Shown: positions 1 to 5,462, numbered from the stretch's first letter. The stretch: 9,106 nucleotides of DNA from Methanosarcina sp. (GCA_013331265.1 DUGS01000093.1:1-9106), one strand, 5' to 3'. Numbers and translations are program-made. The notes: generated by a model not told the origin, from the sequence alone.

Positions 1-179
1 TTACGTCGTGTATTAACAATACACTGAACTTGTTTATGCGCTTTTAACCTAGCTGAAAGTCTTGCATTCAGGCGATAAGAGTTATCTGATTTAGAAAGTT
101 GCTCGTATAGATTCTGTGCATGTTTACGCATATTAACAATACACAAAACTTGTTTGTGTTTATTTAGCCTAGCTGAAAG
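1..179 (-). repeat. In-frame 120-bp tandem duplication inside cas3
   Basis: Copy 1 is nt 60-179 (Cas3 residues 439-478) and copy 2 is nt 1-59 (residues 479 onward, cut by the window edge). The copies are offset by exactly 120 bp, or 40 codons. Over the overlapping 60 bases I count 44 identities. In protein, copy 1 begins LSARLNKHKQVLCIVN and copy 2 LSARLKAHKQVQCIVN, 14 of 19 residues the same. This is the beta-strand/motif IV region (VNxRKHAxxLYExL) that normally occurs once in Cas3. Confidence 0.9.
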
Positions 180-1493
180 ATCACTATCGGATATATCCCC
201 CAGATCCGCCACATGAACTCGCCTGAATACTTCATACAGTTCATGAGGTGAACGTATAATCTCGATAGGATTGACACTTTCATCAAGAAGCCCATTAAGA
301 TTTGGCTGAGTCGCTGTACAGATTACGACTGTTGATCCATAATTGACTACCAGTTCAGAAAGAGCTGCAAGGCATGGTTTTAAAAAGCCTGTAGGTAGCA
401 TCTGGGCTTCATCAAGAATTATTACACTCTTTGCAAGATTGTGTAGTTTCCTACATCGAGAAACTCGATTGGAAAAAAGAGATTCAAAAAACTGGACATT
501 GGTTGTAACGACGATAGGAATATCCCAGTTTTCAGATGAGAGTTTCAATTTCTCCTGTGTAGTGTCAGTATTCTCAGATTTTTCATTTTTTGGGTCATAA
601 TTGCTATGGTGTTCAAGAACGTTTTGAGTTCCAAAAATCTCACGGAACACATCTGCGTTCTGTTCTATAATGCTCGTATAAGGTATGACGTAGAGAATTC
701 TGTTCAAATTGTGTTTTTTCAAATGGTTCAAAGCAAATGCCATTGAAGAGAGAGTTTTTCCTCCACCGGTAGGGACAGTTAGGGAAAACATCTGTGGAGG
801 CAATTCTGCCTTCTCTATGCACTGTTCATATATTTCTCTTCGATATCTGTTGATTGATTTTACTTCAGCTGTTGAAAGTTTGGTTTTCATGTAGATATCA
901 AATTTTGTGAAAAGCTCGTTGAATGGCTCATATTGCCCTCTTAGAGAAGATTTGTCAGGTGAAAGAAATCGTTCTGTATCAAGAAAATCAGCATCAACAA
1001 GGCATGAGAAGAGCATACGGGTATAAAACGAAATTGCAAACCCCATCTTATTGTTGACGGGAGTAAGACTGGGACGGACTTTGTTCAGATCTGGAACCAA
1101 AATTTCACTTTTATATGCCGAATAGTCCGGTAAAAAAGGCCTTAATAAGCGTTCTTCGAGTCCGCATTCTTTACTCCCATAATTAAGAAGGCCTCCATGA
1201 TGCCCGGTTATGATATATTCCAGTATGCGACTTTGAAATGGGCCATAGATTATTCTAACCTCTTTTGCGCCCGCAGTAGAATGATCGACTCTGATATTGG
1301 TGCCATCTAAACGTTTTTGAAATTCAGGGGAGTATTTCCCAATATCATGTAATAGCCCTGAAGCATATCCAAATTGCTCGGCACTGAACTCTCTGGAAAA
1401 TCCAGAGGCAATATCCGCTACATTTTCCAGATGGTCTTTTAGGGGTTGCCAATCAGACTTATCTTGTTTGTCTGTAGAATGTGCATAATACAT
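1..1493 (-). CDS. cas3: CRISPR-associated nuclease/helicase Cas3, N-terminal 497 residues (runs off left edge)
   Basis: Cas3 is the type I CRISPR effector that Cascade recruits to nick, unwind and degrade target DNA. I translated the strand through to the window edge and found no stop. An N-terminal HD nuclease domain shows GLLHDIGKYS with H49-D50, H71 in VDHSTAGA, and H98-H99 in TGHHGG. Helicase domain 1 follows with Walker A TGGGKT (242-247, K246), DEAQ (361-364; DEAQ is usual in this Cas3 branch) and the motif III-like TAT (393-395). Domain 2 starts near residue 439 with QVLCIVNMRKHAQ. Cas3 proteins are usually 700-850 residues, so about a third is missing. The ATG is the first Met after an in-frame TGA at 1500-1502; no clear Shine-Dalgarno precedes it. 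Being first in its transcript with no other cas gene upstream fits a type I-C-like order, but subtype is inference. A 40-residue duplication at 439-497 is odd and may affect activity. Confidence 0.95.
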   Translation of the reverse strand, partial: MYYAHSTDKQDKSDWQPLKDHLENVADIASGFSREFSAEQFGYASGLLHDIGKYSPEFQKRLDGTNIRVDHSTAGAKEVRIIYGPFQSRILEYIITGHHGGLLNYGSKECGLEERLLRPFLPDYSAYKSEILVPDLNKVRPSLTPVNNKMGFAISFYTRMLFSCLVDADFLDTERFLSPDKSSLRGQYEPFNELFTKFDIYMKTKLSTAEVKSINRYRREIYEQCIEKAELPPQMFSLTVPTGGGKTLSSMAFALNHLKKHNLNRILYVIPYTSIIEQNADVFREIFGTQNVLEHHSNYDPKNEKSENTDTTQEKLKLSSENWDIPIVVTTNVQFFESLFSNRVSRCRKLHNLAKSVIILDEAQMLPTGFLKPCLAALSELVVNYGSTVVICTATQPNLNGLLDESVNPIEIIRSPHELYEVFRRVHVADLGDISDSDLSARLNKHKQVLCIVNMRKHAQNLYEQLSKSDNSYRLNARLSARLKAHKQVQCIVNTRR

Positions 1494-1499
1494 AGCATT

Positions 1500-1510
1500 T
1501 CACACTGTGA
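1500..1510. promoter_or_regulatory. 11-bp interrupted palindrome just upstream of cas3 start
   Basis: TCACACTGTGA is a 5-bp perfect inverted repeat around one central base. It ends six bases before the cas3 ATG, in the expected 5' leader. It has the form of a dimeric-regulator half-site pair, but it is short and could be chance. Confidence 0.25.
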
Positions 1511-1566
1511 TAATCCTTATAACTCCGATAATGTCCCTCTTTTAATACAGGGCGGCCCGAAACTCG

Positions 1567-1577
1567 ATATAAATATC
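1567..1577 (-). promoter_or_regulatory. Putative TATA box of cas3
   Basis: On the minus strand this reads GATATTTATAT, containing TTTATAT, close to the archaeal TATA consensus TTTATATA. A start site about 25 bases downstream would leave a leader of roughly 50 nt before the cas3 ATG at 1493. It is the best match in the first 100 bases upstream, but the region is AT-rich, so this is tentative. Confidence 0.4.
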
Positions 1578-1640
1578 AAGAGTGAACAAGAATGAAAAAT
1601 TAAGGTTGAGGGCAGAGAATTACTTTTTAAGGTCTTACAT

Positions 1641-1730
1641 ATGAAGAGATTCAGGCTTCCAACCAAGAAAGAAAAGGCACTATATTGGAAAAAACTTCAA
1701 AATTCTTTAAAGACTTTGAAATCTGCCTAG
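1641..1730 (+). CDS. Possible 29-residue basic peptide, unrecognised
   Basis: An ATG at 1641 opens a 29-codon frame ending in TAG at 1728-1730. The product is very lysine-rich (starts MKRFRLPTKKEK, with an amphipathic-looking YWKKLQNSLKTL segment). AAGGT at 1629-1633 lies seven bases before the ATG, a plausible Shine-Dalgarno spacing. The frame is also open upstream to a TGA near 1594, so this could instead be the tail of a decayed larger gene. No family recognised. It could equally be chance in AT-rich DNA. Confidence 0.22.
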   Translation: MKRFRLPTKKEKALYWKKLQNSLKTLKSA

Positions 1731-2130
1731 TTTCTTAAACATCCATGGTCTTATTTTAAAATATTAATGTAAGTTCTTTCAAGATATTTAACAATTGAGT
1801 TTTTCTTTTTCACATAATTATTATATAAGAGTGATGTATGCAAAATATAATCTAGTTAAATATTTTTATAACATGTAGTTTATAGCATCTGTTGAAATTA
1901 ATTGCAGGATACTGAAAATGAATAAGCAAAAATAAATTCCCATATGGTATTTCAACCAACACTATACCTCCCTATAACGACTAGATTTCGTGTCTCGCTT
2001 TCACCGTTTCTCAGAGTTCAGAGCAAAGTCAAGCGGCTTCTGTAGCATTTGTAGCTTCCAGAACAAAACTTGAAAATAGAGTGTAGGTCGAAAAGTAGAA
2101 AAAAGTAATCAATGAACGAATACAGAGAAG

Positions 2131-2178
2131 ATGACGGATTCATCCCATGCCTGAAGGCACGGGGATTCTCCTTCGCTC
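2131..2178 (-). mobile_element. Orphan IS200/IS605-type right-end hairpin (possible omega-RNA relic)
   Basis: On the minus strand an 8-bp stem CCCGTGCC / GGCATGGG closes a 4-base loop (nt 2144-2163), preceded by GAATC and followed by ATGAATCC. This layout closely resembles the sequence at the 3' end of archaeal and cyanobacterial TnpB genes (GAATCCCCG-stem-loop), where TnpB ends and its guide RNA scaffold is encoded. The stem is fully paired only as minus-strand RNA (one G-U); as plus-strand RNA it would contain an A-C mismatch, which supports the minus orientation. No TnpB or TnpA sequence is readable on the upstream side (2180-2390), so this would be a solo end. Family assignment rests on remembered resemblance, not a search. 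Confidence 0.4.
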
Positions 2179-2184
2179 TTCTAA

Positions 2185-2225
2185 AATTGTCTGAGAAACA
2201 TTTCTTTTCAATAATTGTCTGAGAA
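2185..2225. repeat. 13-bp direct repeat, copies 28 bp apart
   Basis: AATTGTCTGAGAA occurs at 2185-2197 and again at 2213-2225, next to the IS-like hairpin. Meaning unknown; it may mark a small duplication at the edge of the relic element. Confidence 0.5.
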
Positions 2226-2338
2226 TCACTTTTTTAAACATTATTTCTTCAGTTCAATCTCCTATTCTCCCTTTTCTGCCAGCTGCCAGACAAACTGGTA
2301 TTTAAAAAGGTCCTGCATTTCGCCACAATTGCGCATAT

Positions 2339-2376
2339 TTTAAATAGTATCCGATAATATTTTAATATAAAAGGAT
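2339..2376 (+). promoter_or_regulatory. Putative promoter and ribosome binding site of the DUF457 gene
   Basis: TTTAAATA at 2339-2346 is a TATA-like element. AAGGAT at 2371-2376 is a Shine-Dalgarno-like motif 13 bases ahead of the ATG at 2390, slightly longer than usual. Both are weak individually in this AT-rich region. Confidence 0.3.
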
Positions 2377-2389
2377 AGTTTAATTTCTA

Positions 2390-2935
2390 ATGCTTCTATT
2401 TGGACATCTGGGCATTACTCTCGGGATATTCTTTGTACTTGGGATTTTTATACCCCAATTACGGAATATCATAAACCCAAGATATCTGGCGATTGGAGCT
2501 ATTCTACCTGATTTATTAGACAAACCAATAGGCGAAGTGATCTTTGCTTCAACTTTTGCAAACGGACGCATCATAGGCCATACCCTGCTGTTCTCCCTTC
2601 TTCTTTTTCTGGCAGGTTTGTATATATATGAAAAAAGAAAAGATATCCGTGTTCTTTCCCTTTCTGCGGGCACTTTCTTGCACATTTTTGAAGACCAGAT
2701 GATATCAGATCCTAAAACCTTCTTCTGGCCCCTGTTTGGATGGAATTTTCCCAGAGATTCGAGGGATTACATTGGAGTGGAACATTTAATTGAAATGTTG
2801 ATGAAATCTTTTCACATTGAATTCTTATCAACCCATCTTGCTGAAATTCTGGCAATTGTAATGGGGGTCATAATAGGAGTTATTCTGGTCTTGTATTGGT
2901 CGAAAAAAAAGTTTGGAAAAGAAGAGTTTCAATGA
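2390..2935 (+). CDS. DUF457/YdjM-family membrane-bound metal-dependent hydrolase
   Basis: A 181-residue integral membrane protein. The family (DUF457, LexA-binding/YdjM-like) is thought to be a membrane-embedded metal-dependent hydrolase; substrates are unknown. Conserved histidines and acids are visible in order: H6 in FGHLGIT, D41 and D44 in GAILPDLLDKP, H64 in GRIIGHTLLF, and H98 and D102 in GTFLHIFEDQM. These are the expected metal ligands. Hydrophobic segments lie near residues 7-24, 62-80, 90-100 and 149-170, and a lysine-rich tail follows the last one (SKKKFGKEE), placing the C-terminus in the cytoplasm. It stands alone between the cas3 upstream region and a convergent small gene, with no operon partner. 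The family call is motif-based; the catalytic role is inferred. Confidence 0.85.
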   Translation: MLLFGHLGITLGIFFVLGIFIPQLRNIINPRYLAIGAILPDLLDKPIGEVIFASTFANGRIIGHTLLFSLLLFLAGLYIYEKRKDIRVLSLSAGTFLHIFEDQMISDPKTFFWPLFGWNFPRDSRDYIGVEHLIEMLMKSFHIEFLSTHLAEILAIVMGVIIGVILVLYWSKKKFGKEEFQ

Positions 2936-3252
2936 AATCTTAAGAGAAAATTCCACACTCAGGTACAAAGGGCTGAAAAACAATTAAAACATGTGCATTT
3001 AAGGAAAGAAACCTATAATTTCAAAATGGTTTCTACAATAAAGTATCCGCACATTACAAAGCCGGTTATGTATAATCCGGCTGTTAGAGTATCTGGTTTT
3101 TCAGCGCTTCTTTTCATCCTTTATTCTCCTCTGTTTTCCTGATCTGATATGTTGAAAAATTATACTGAAAGGAATATGCTGTATATGGATTACTCTGTAT
3201 TTTTTATTTTACTTTGTATTACCTGTCACATGTATAAACATTTTATTACTTA
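2936..3252. other. Intergenic stretch around the 34-residue peptide gene
   Basis: Apart from the small minus-strand gene at 3013-3117, nothing convincing is seen. An imperfect GC-rich inverted repeat (AGCCGG at 3060-3065, CCGGCT at 3077-3082) falls inside that small gene and so is not read as a terminator. The part from 3118 to 3252 is AT-rich and holds only the small gene's leader and the tail of the kinase transcript. Confidence 0.6.
3013..3117 (-). CDS. Small single-pass membrane peptide, 34 residues
   Basis: The ATG at 3117-3115 opens a 34-codon frame ending in TAG at 3013. The product starts MKRSAEKPDTLTAG and continues with one hydrophobic stretch (LYITGFVMCGYFIVETIL, about residues 15-32), giving a short charged cytoplasmic head and one membrane helix. 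An exceptionally good Shine-Dalgarno region (AGAGGAGA) lies about eight bases ahead of the ATG, better than those of most larger genes here. It sits 135 bases downstream of the PfkB kinase on the same strand and is convergent with the DUF457 gene. No family recognised. I believe it is real because start signal, compact frame and a coherent membrane helix coincide, but 34 codons can occur by chance. Confidence 0.5.
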   Translation of the reverse strand: MKRSAEKPDTLTAGLYITGFVMCGYFIVETILKL

Positions 3253-4170
3253 TTATCCCATTTCTAATTTTTTCATAAGTTCCCCTGAGTATTCAGGCAC
3301 CGCACCGGGTTTTGATGCTACATATGTCCCAAGGATACTGGCAATTGATGCGGCTTTTGAAACTCCGTACCCTGATAGATAAGTATAAAGGAACCCTGCA
3401 GAAAAAGCATCTCCAGCTCCTACAGTATCTGCAACTTCTATGGGAGTGGTCCCTACTTCCTCATAAACTCCTTTATGGTAAACAGCCGCTCCCTCAGGTC
3501 CTTTTGTAATACAGATTAAGGATATTTTCGGGTACTTATCCGTAAGCAGGCGGCAGATCGTCCTGCAGGTGTGCACGGTGCCAAAAAGCATGCTAGAAAT
3601 TGCTGCGGCTTCTTCCTCGTTCATTTTGAGGATTGTACAGTGTTCAAGGGAAAAAGAAATCCATTCCTTCCTGTAGAACCTGGCTCTCAGGTTTACATCG
3701 TAGAAGAAATGTTTTGCTTTTATTTCCGAAAGCAGCCTTTTAAGAGTCTTCCTGTTTTCTTCAGACCTCTGGGCAAGAGTCCCGAAGCAAAAAACGTCCC
3801 AATCTTCTCTGGCAAGAGCTTCAAATTTCCTTTCATCCGGAGTAATTGCATCCCATGCTACGCCCTCATTGATTGAAAAAACAGGGATCCCTTCATTCTT
3901 CAGTTCTACAGTAACGGTTCCTGTAGGCCTGTGCTCATCAATAACGATGTATGAAGTATCAACTCCCATTTCTTCAGCCCTGGCAAGGAGGACCTCGCCA
4001 AGCTTATCCTTTCCTACTGCTGTGAGCACAGCCGGCTTTGCCCCCAGTTTTGCGAGATGGGCTGCGAGGTTAAGCGGAGCACCTCCGAGATGGGCTGAAC
4101 CTTTGATAATATCAAAAAGAGCTTCTCCGAATGTGAGGGCTCTAATCTGCTTCAACTGCTTCTTTCTCAC
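3253..4170 (-). CDS. PfkB-family carbohydrate kinase (fructokinase-like)
   Basis: A 305-residue cytoplasmic ribokinase/PfkB-family enzyme that transfers the ATP gamma-phosphate to a sugar or related alcohol. The N-terminal PfkB signature is GGAPLNLAAHLAKLG (29-43), with AVGKDKLGEV (51-60) after it. TGTVTVEL (83-90) fits the lid. DVNLR (158-162) is the family DxNxR-like segment, and TKGPEGA (222-228) is the ATP-site loop. DTVGAGDAFSAGF (248-260) is the second signature, with catalytic base D254 and the anion hole GAGD. Length is normal. The start is GTG at 4170: GGAG (4181-4178) lies seven bases upstream, whereas the nearby ATG is out of frame and closes quickly. The GGAPLN branch is usually labelled fructokinase, but the substrate cannot be fixed from sequence; an archaeal nucleoside or other sugar kinase remains possible. 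It is divergent from the CxxC protein gene. Confidence 0.93.
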   Translation of the reverse strand: MRKKQLKQIRALTFGEALFDIIKGSAHLGGAPLNLAAHLAKLGAKPAVLTAVGKDKLGEVLLARAEEMGVDTSYIVIDEHRPTGTVTVELKNEGIPVFSINEGVAWDAITPDERKFEALAREDWDVFCFGTLAQRSEENRKTLKRLLSEIKAKHFFYDVNLRARFYRKEWISFSLEHCTILKMNEEEAAAISSMLFGTVHTCRTICRLLTDKYPKISLICITKGPEGAAVYHKGVYEEVGTTPIEVADTVGAGDAFSAGFLYTYLSGYGVSKAASIASILGTYVASKPGAVPEYSGELMKKLEMG

Positions 4171-4177
4171 CTTTCCA

Positions 4178-4181
4178 CTCC
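4178..4181 (-). promoter_or_regulatory. Ribosome binding site deciding the GTG start of the sugar kinase
   Basis: GGAG on the minus strand sits seven bases before the GTG at 4170-4168. This supports GTG over the overlapping ATG (4183-4181), whose frame terminates after about a dozen codons. Confidence 0.55.
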
Positions 4182-4293
4182 ATTTTATTAGTTACATTCA
4201 GATTATACACTTCATTTCTATTCAATTATTTTACTATATTCAGTTCATTTTCACTGGTCTTCAGTTTACACAATAAAAACTGATTAAGAAGCA

Positions 4294-4301
4294 TTTTATA
4301 T
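4294..4301 (+). promoter_or_regulatory. Putative TATA box for the CxxC protein gene
   Basis: TTTTATAT is a good archaeal TATA match in the divergent spacer between the sugar kinase and the CxxC gene. Its position implies initiation around the second in-frame ATG at 4324. Confidence 0.35.
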
Positions 4302-4464
4302 GAATAAGCGTAAAACTCATGAAATGAATAAATACACTGTACCAGGTTCGTTTTCATGTAAAGCCGTAACGGGCGAATGGACAGAACTCAGTACGGTAGG
4401 GACTACTGGAATTAAAGCCTGTTTGAGATGCCAAAAGGTCATCTATGATTCAGGAAGCCATTAA
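4300..4464 (+). CDS. Small CxxC protein, 54 residues, possible zinc-binding
   Basis: The frame runs from ATG 4300 to TAA 4462-4464 (54 residues), or from the in-frame ATG at 4324 (46 residues). It contains C20, then GEWTELSTVG, then CLRC (C41, C44) followed by QKVIYDSG. The CLRCQKVIY element looks like one knuckle of a zinc ribbon; C20 could be a third ligand, and a fourth is not obvious. A TATA-like TTTTATAT (4294-4301) overlaps the first ATG. If that is the true promoter, transcription would begin near 4324-4327 and the shorter, nearly leaderless start would be correct. It lies 71 bases ahead of the 163-residue gene on the same strand and may be co-transcribed with it. No family recognised; coding status is supported by composition and the CxxC motif only. 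Confidence 0.5.
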   Translation: MNKRKTHEMNKYTVPGSFSCKAVTGEWTELSTVGTTGIKACLRCQKVIYDSGSH

Positions 4465-4535
4465 GTCTTTAGCTCAGGGGTAGTTCACATTATCATATCA
4501 GTAAATATGTGTAATAATTCACAGGCGAAAACCAC

Positions 4536-5027
4536 ATGACCCACGATGATTATATGCTAATCCTTGGATCGAACGTGTATGCAGACCAGATGTATACAGT
4601 GTCATATCAGGATAAGAACACCGGAGACAGGACTCACCTATTTTCTCTGGAAAACTGCGACGGCGATCTGATTCTGACAACAGAGGTCCTGGATAAAGAC
4701 TCCGAACTCATAGCAAAAATCGACAGAAACAATATTGTTCAAATCAATGAAAAATTTGTTGTGCAGGGAGAAATCGAAAAAGAAAATGGCCTCACATTAA
4801 CAAGAAGAGAAAACAGTGACGTTATTTTCAATGCTAGAATCACAGAAGATGGATACGTAGCTGTGAGTGGGATTTTTTATGCAGGAGGAAAGAAAATCCA
4901 TATAACTGACCGTAAAGTGGAAATAAATGATATGCCCAGGCAAACCATAAACGGTGTAGACGTACATGATACCTTTTTTGTCGGAAACTACAATATCACA
5001 TTAACTGATGACGGAGTGAAGTTTTAA
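4536..5027 (+). CDS. Hypothetical beta-rich cytoplasmic protein, 163 residues
   Basis: I do not recognise this protein. It has no signal peptide and no membrane segment, and it is acidic. The sequence alternates short hydrophobic strands with polar turns (FSLENCDGDLILTTEVLD; TEDGYVAVSGIFYAGG; GKKIHITDRKVEI), suggesting an all-beta fold with two similar sheets or a barrel. The last 25 residues (from INGVDVHDTFFVG on) look like a separate short beta element. ATG 4536 is used; M7 is an alternative. There is no clear Shine-Dalgarno motif, but a TATA-like AAATATGT (about 4502-4509) would give a nearly leaderless transcript. The gene follows the CxxC protein gene at 71 bases and may be paired with it. 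An inverted repeat right after the stop is a candidate terminator. Function unknown. Confidence 0.85.
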   Translation: MTHDDYMLILGSNVYADQMYTVSYQDKNTGDRTHLFSLENCDGDLILTTEVLDKDSELIAKIDRNNIVQINEKFVVQGEIEKENGLTLTRRENSDVIFNARITEDGYVAVSGIFYAGGKKIHITDRKVEINDMPRQTINGVDVHDTFFVGNYNITLTDDGVKF

Positions 5028-5034
5028 GTCAAGT

Positions 5035-5058
5035 TTTTAGTAATTATATATACTAAAA
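5035..5058 (+). terminator. Perfect 8-bp inverted repeat after the 163-residue gene
   Basis: TTTTAGTA (5035-5042) and TACTAAAA (5051-5058) are exact inverted repeats around an 8-base AT loop, eight bases after the TAA of the preceding gene. It is AT-rich, so the stem is weak; it may act on either strand. TACTAAAACA is also directly repeated at 5051-5060 and 5063-5072. Confidence 0.35.
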
Positions 5059-5171
5059 CATCTACTAAAACAGCAGGCTTAAAATCTTTTTTCCGACATC
5101 CACTCCATTTTAAATATATTTTTTTTCTTGCCGACAGTCCTTTTCCTTTGGGATGGCTGTTTTTTAATAAT

Positions 5172-5318
5172 TCACATTTCATCCAGTTTCTTTTGATACC
5201 CGGTTTTGCTTCGGGAATGCTCTCTTTAATGGATAACCGGACTGCTTTCAGGTTCACTCCGAAATAAGCATGGATCAATTTGTCCCATAGTTTTTTACCT
5301 CTCCTAAAATAAGTTTAT
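5172..5318 (-). pseudogene. Decayed C-terminal fragment of a HepT-like (DUF86) toxin
   Basis: On the minus strand, the frame entering near 5318 reads KKLWDKLIHAYFGVN (5257-5300 region), then LKAVRLSIKESIPEAKPG, which matches the C-terminal part of HepT/DUF86 proteins (typically MRDKLIHAYFGV...IKEDIPELKP). HepT is the ribonuclease-type toxin of MntA/HepT systems. Only about 50 of the usual 110-140 residues remain, and there is no start codon or N-terminus. At 5195/5196 the frame is broken: losing one base restores IQKKLDEM followed by TGA at 5174-5172, exactly how such proteins end. The arginine of the RX4-6H active motif is replaced by tryptophan (WDKLIH), and no MntA antitoxin gene adjoins. 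A longer open frame continues to 5024 after the frameshift but is not meaningful. Confidence 0.6.
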
Positions 5319-5398
5319 TAAGAACTGGGAGATAAAACTTAGAGGATTTTTGCAAAGCCAATAAAAGAAAAATTATTATCTTTTAATTTACAATTATT

Positions 5399-5462
5399 TT
5401 ATGTAGTTAGGTAGACTCATATTCATCTTATTATGTAGTTAGGGGGACTCATATTCATCTTG
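5399..5462. repeat. 32-bp tandem repeat, two copies
   Basis: Copies at 5399-5430 and 5431-5462 differ at two internal bases (TA to GG) and at the last base. Each contains TATGTAGTTAGG and ACTCATATTCATCTT. They lie about 190-250 bases ahead of the surface-protein ATG and could be upstream regulatory sites or a simple slippage product. Confidence 0.9.

Larger units (their letters stand above)
1494..2389. other. Long intergenic region between divergent cas3 and the DUF457 gene
   Basis: About 900 bases hold no convincing full-length gene on either strand. They contain the cas3 promoter-like element, a doubtful 29-codon ORF (1641-1730), a stretch around 1970-2100 of slightly higher GC with no readable homology, the IS200/IS605-like hairpin (2144-2163), a 13-bp direct repeat (2185-2225), and AT-rich DNA leading into the next gene. 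I looked for regularly spaced 30-37 bp CRISPR repeats next to cas3 and see none. Confidence 0.8.

Noticed and set aside
343..600. 85-codon plus-strand open frame
   Set aside because: It lies opposite the intact Cas3 helicase coding sequence and has no family features.
709..894. 61-codon plus-strand frame and the overlapping minus-strand frame at 640-822
   Set aside because: Both lie within cas3 in other frames; the Walker A region of Cas3 explains the conserved sequence.
2112..2222. 36-residue plus-strand frame including GFIPCLKARGFSF
   Set aside because: It is a read-through of the IS-type hairpin; the hairpin structure, not the protein, explains the sequence, and there is no ribosome binding site.
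2262..2336. 24-residue minus-strand frame (starts MRNCGEMQDLF)
   Set aside because: Composition is protein-like, but there is no ribosome binding site and it is too short to support without conservation data.
1494..2389. CRISPR array next to cas3
   Set aside because: No regularly spaced direct repeats of 25-40 bp are present; the only repeats here are a single 13-bp pair.
2380..2685. 101-codon minus-strand frame
   Set aside because: Antisense shadow of the DUF457 gene, whose metal-ligand motifs fix the plus-strand frame.
3060..3082. GC-rich inverted repeat AGCCGG...CCGGCT as a terminator
   Set aside because: It lies inside the probable 34-residue gene and has no T-tract after it.
3149..3382. 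77-codon plus-strand frame, also those at 3312-3509, 3571-3876 and 3869-4276
   Set aside because: All overlap the PfkB kinase on the opposite strand and have no coherent features of their own.
4464..4484. tRNA-like string TTTAGCTCAGGGGTAG
   Set aside because: It resembles a tRNA D-arm, but no acceptor stem, anticodon arm or T-loop (GGTTCRA) follows.
5024..5278. 84-residue minus-strand frame taken as an intact gene
   Set aside because: Its beginning is the tail of a HepT domain without N-terminus, started at a TTG within the domain; after 5195 it is out of frame with the family and unreadable.
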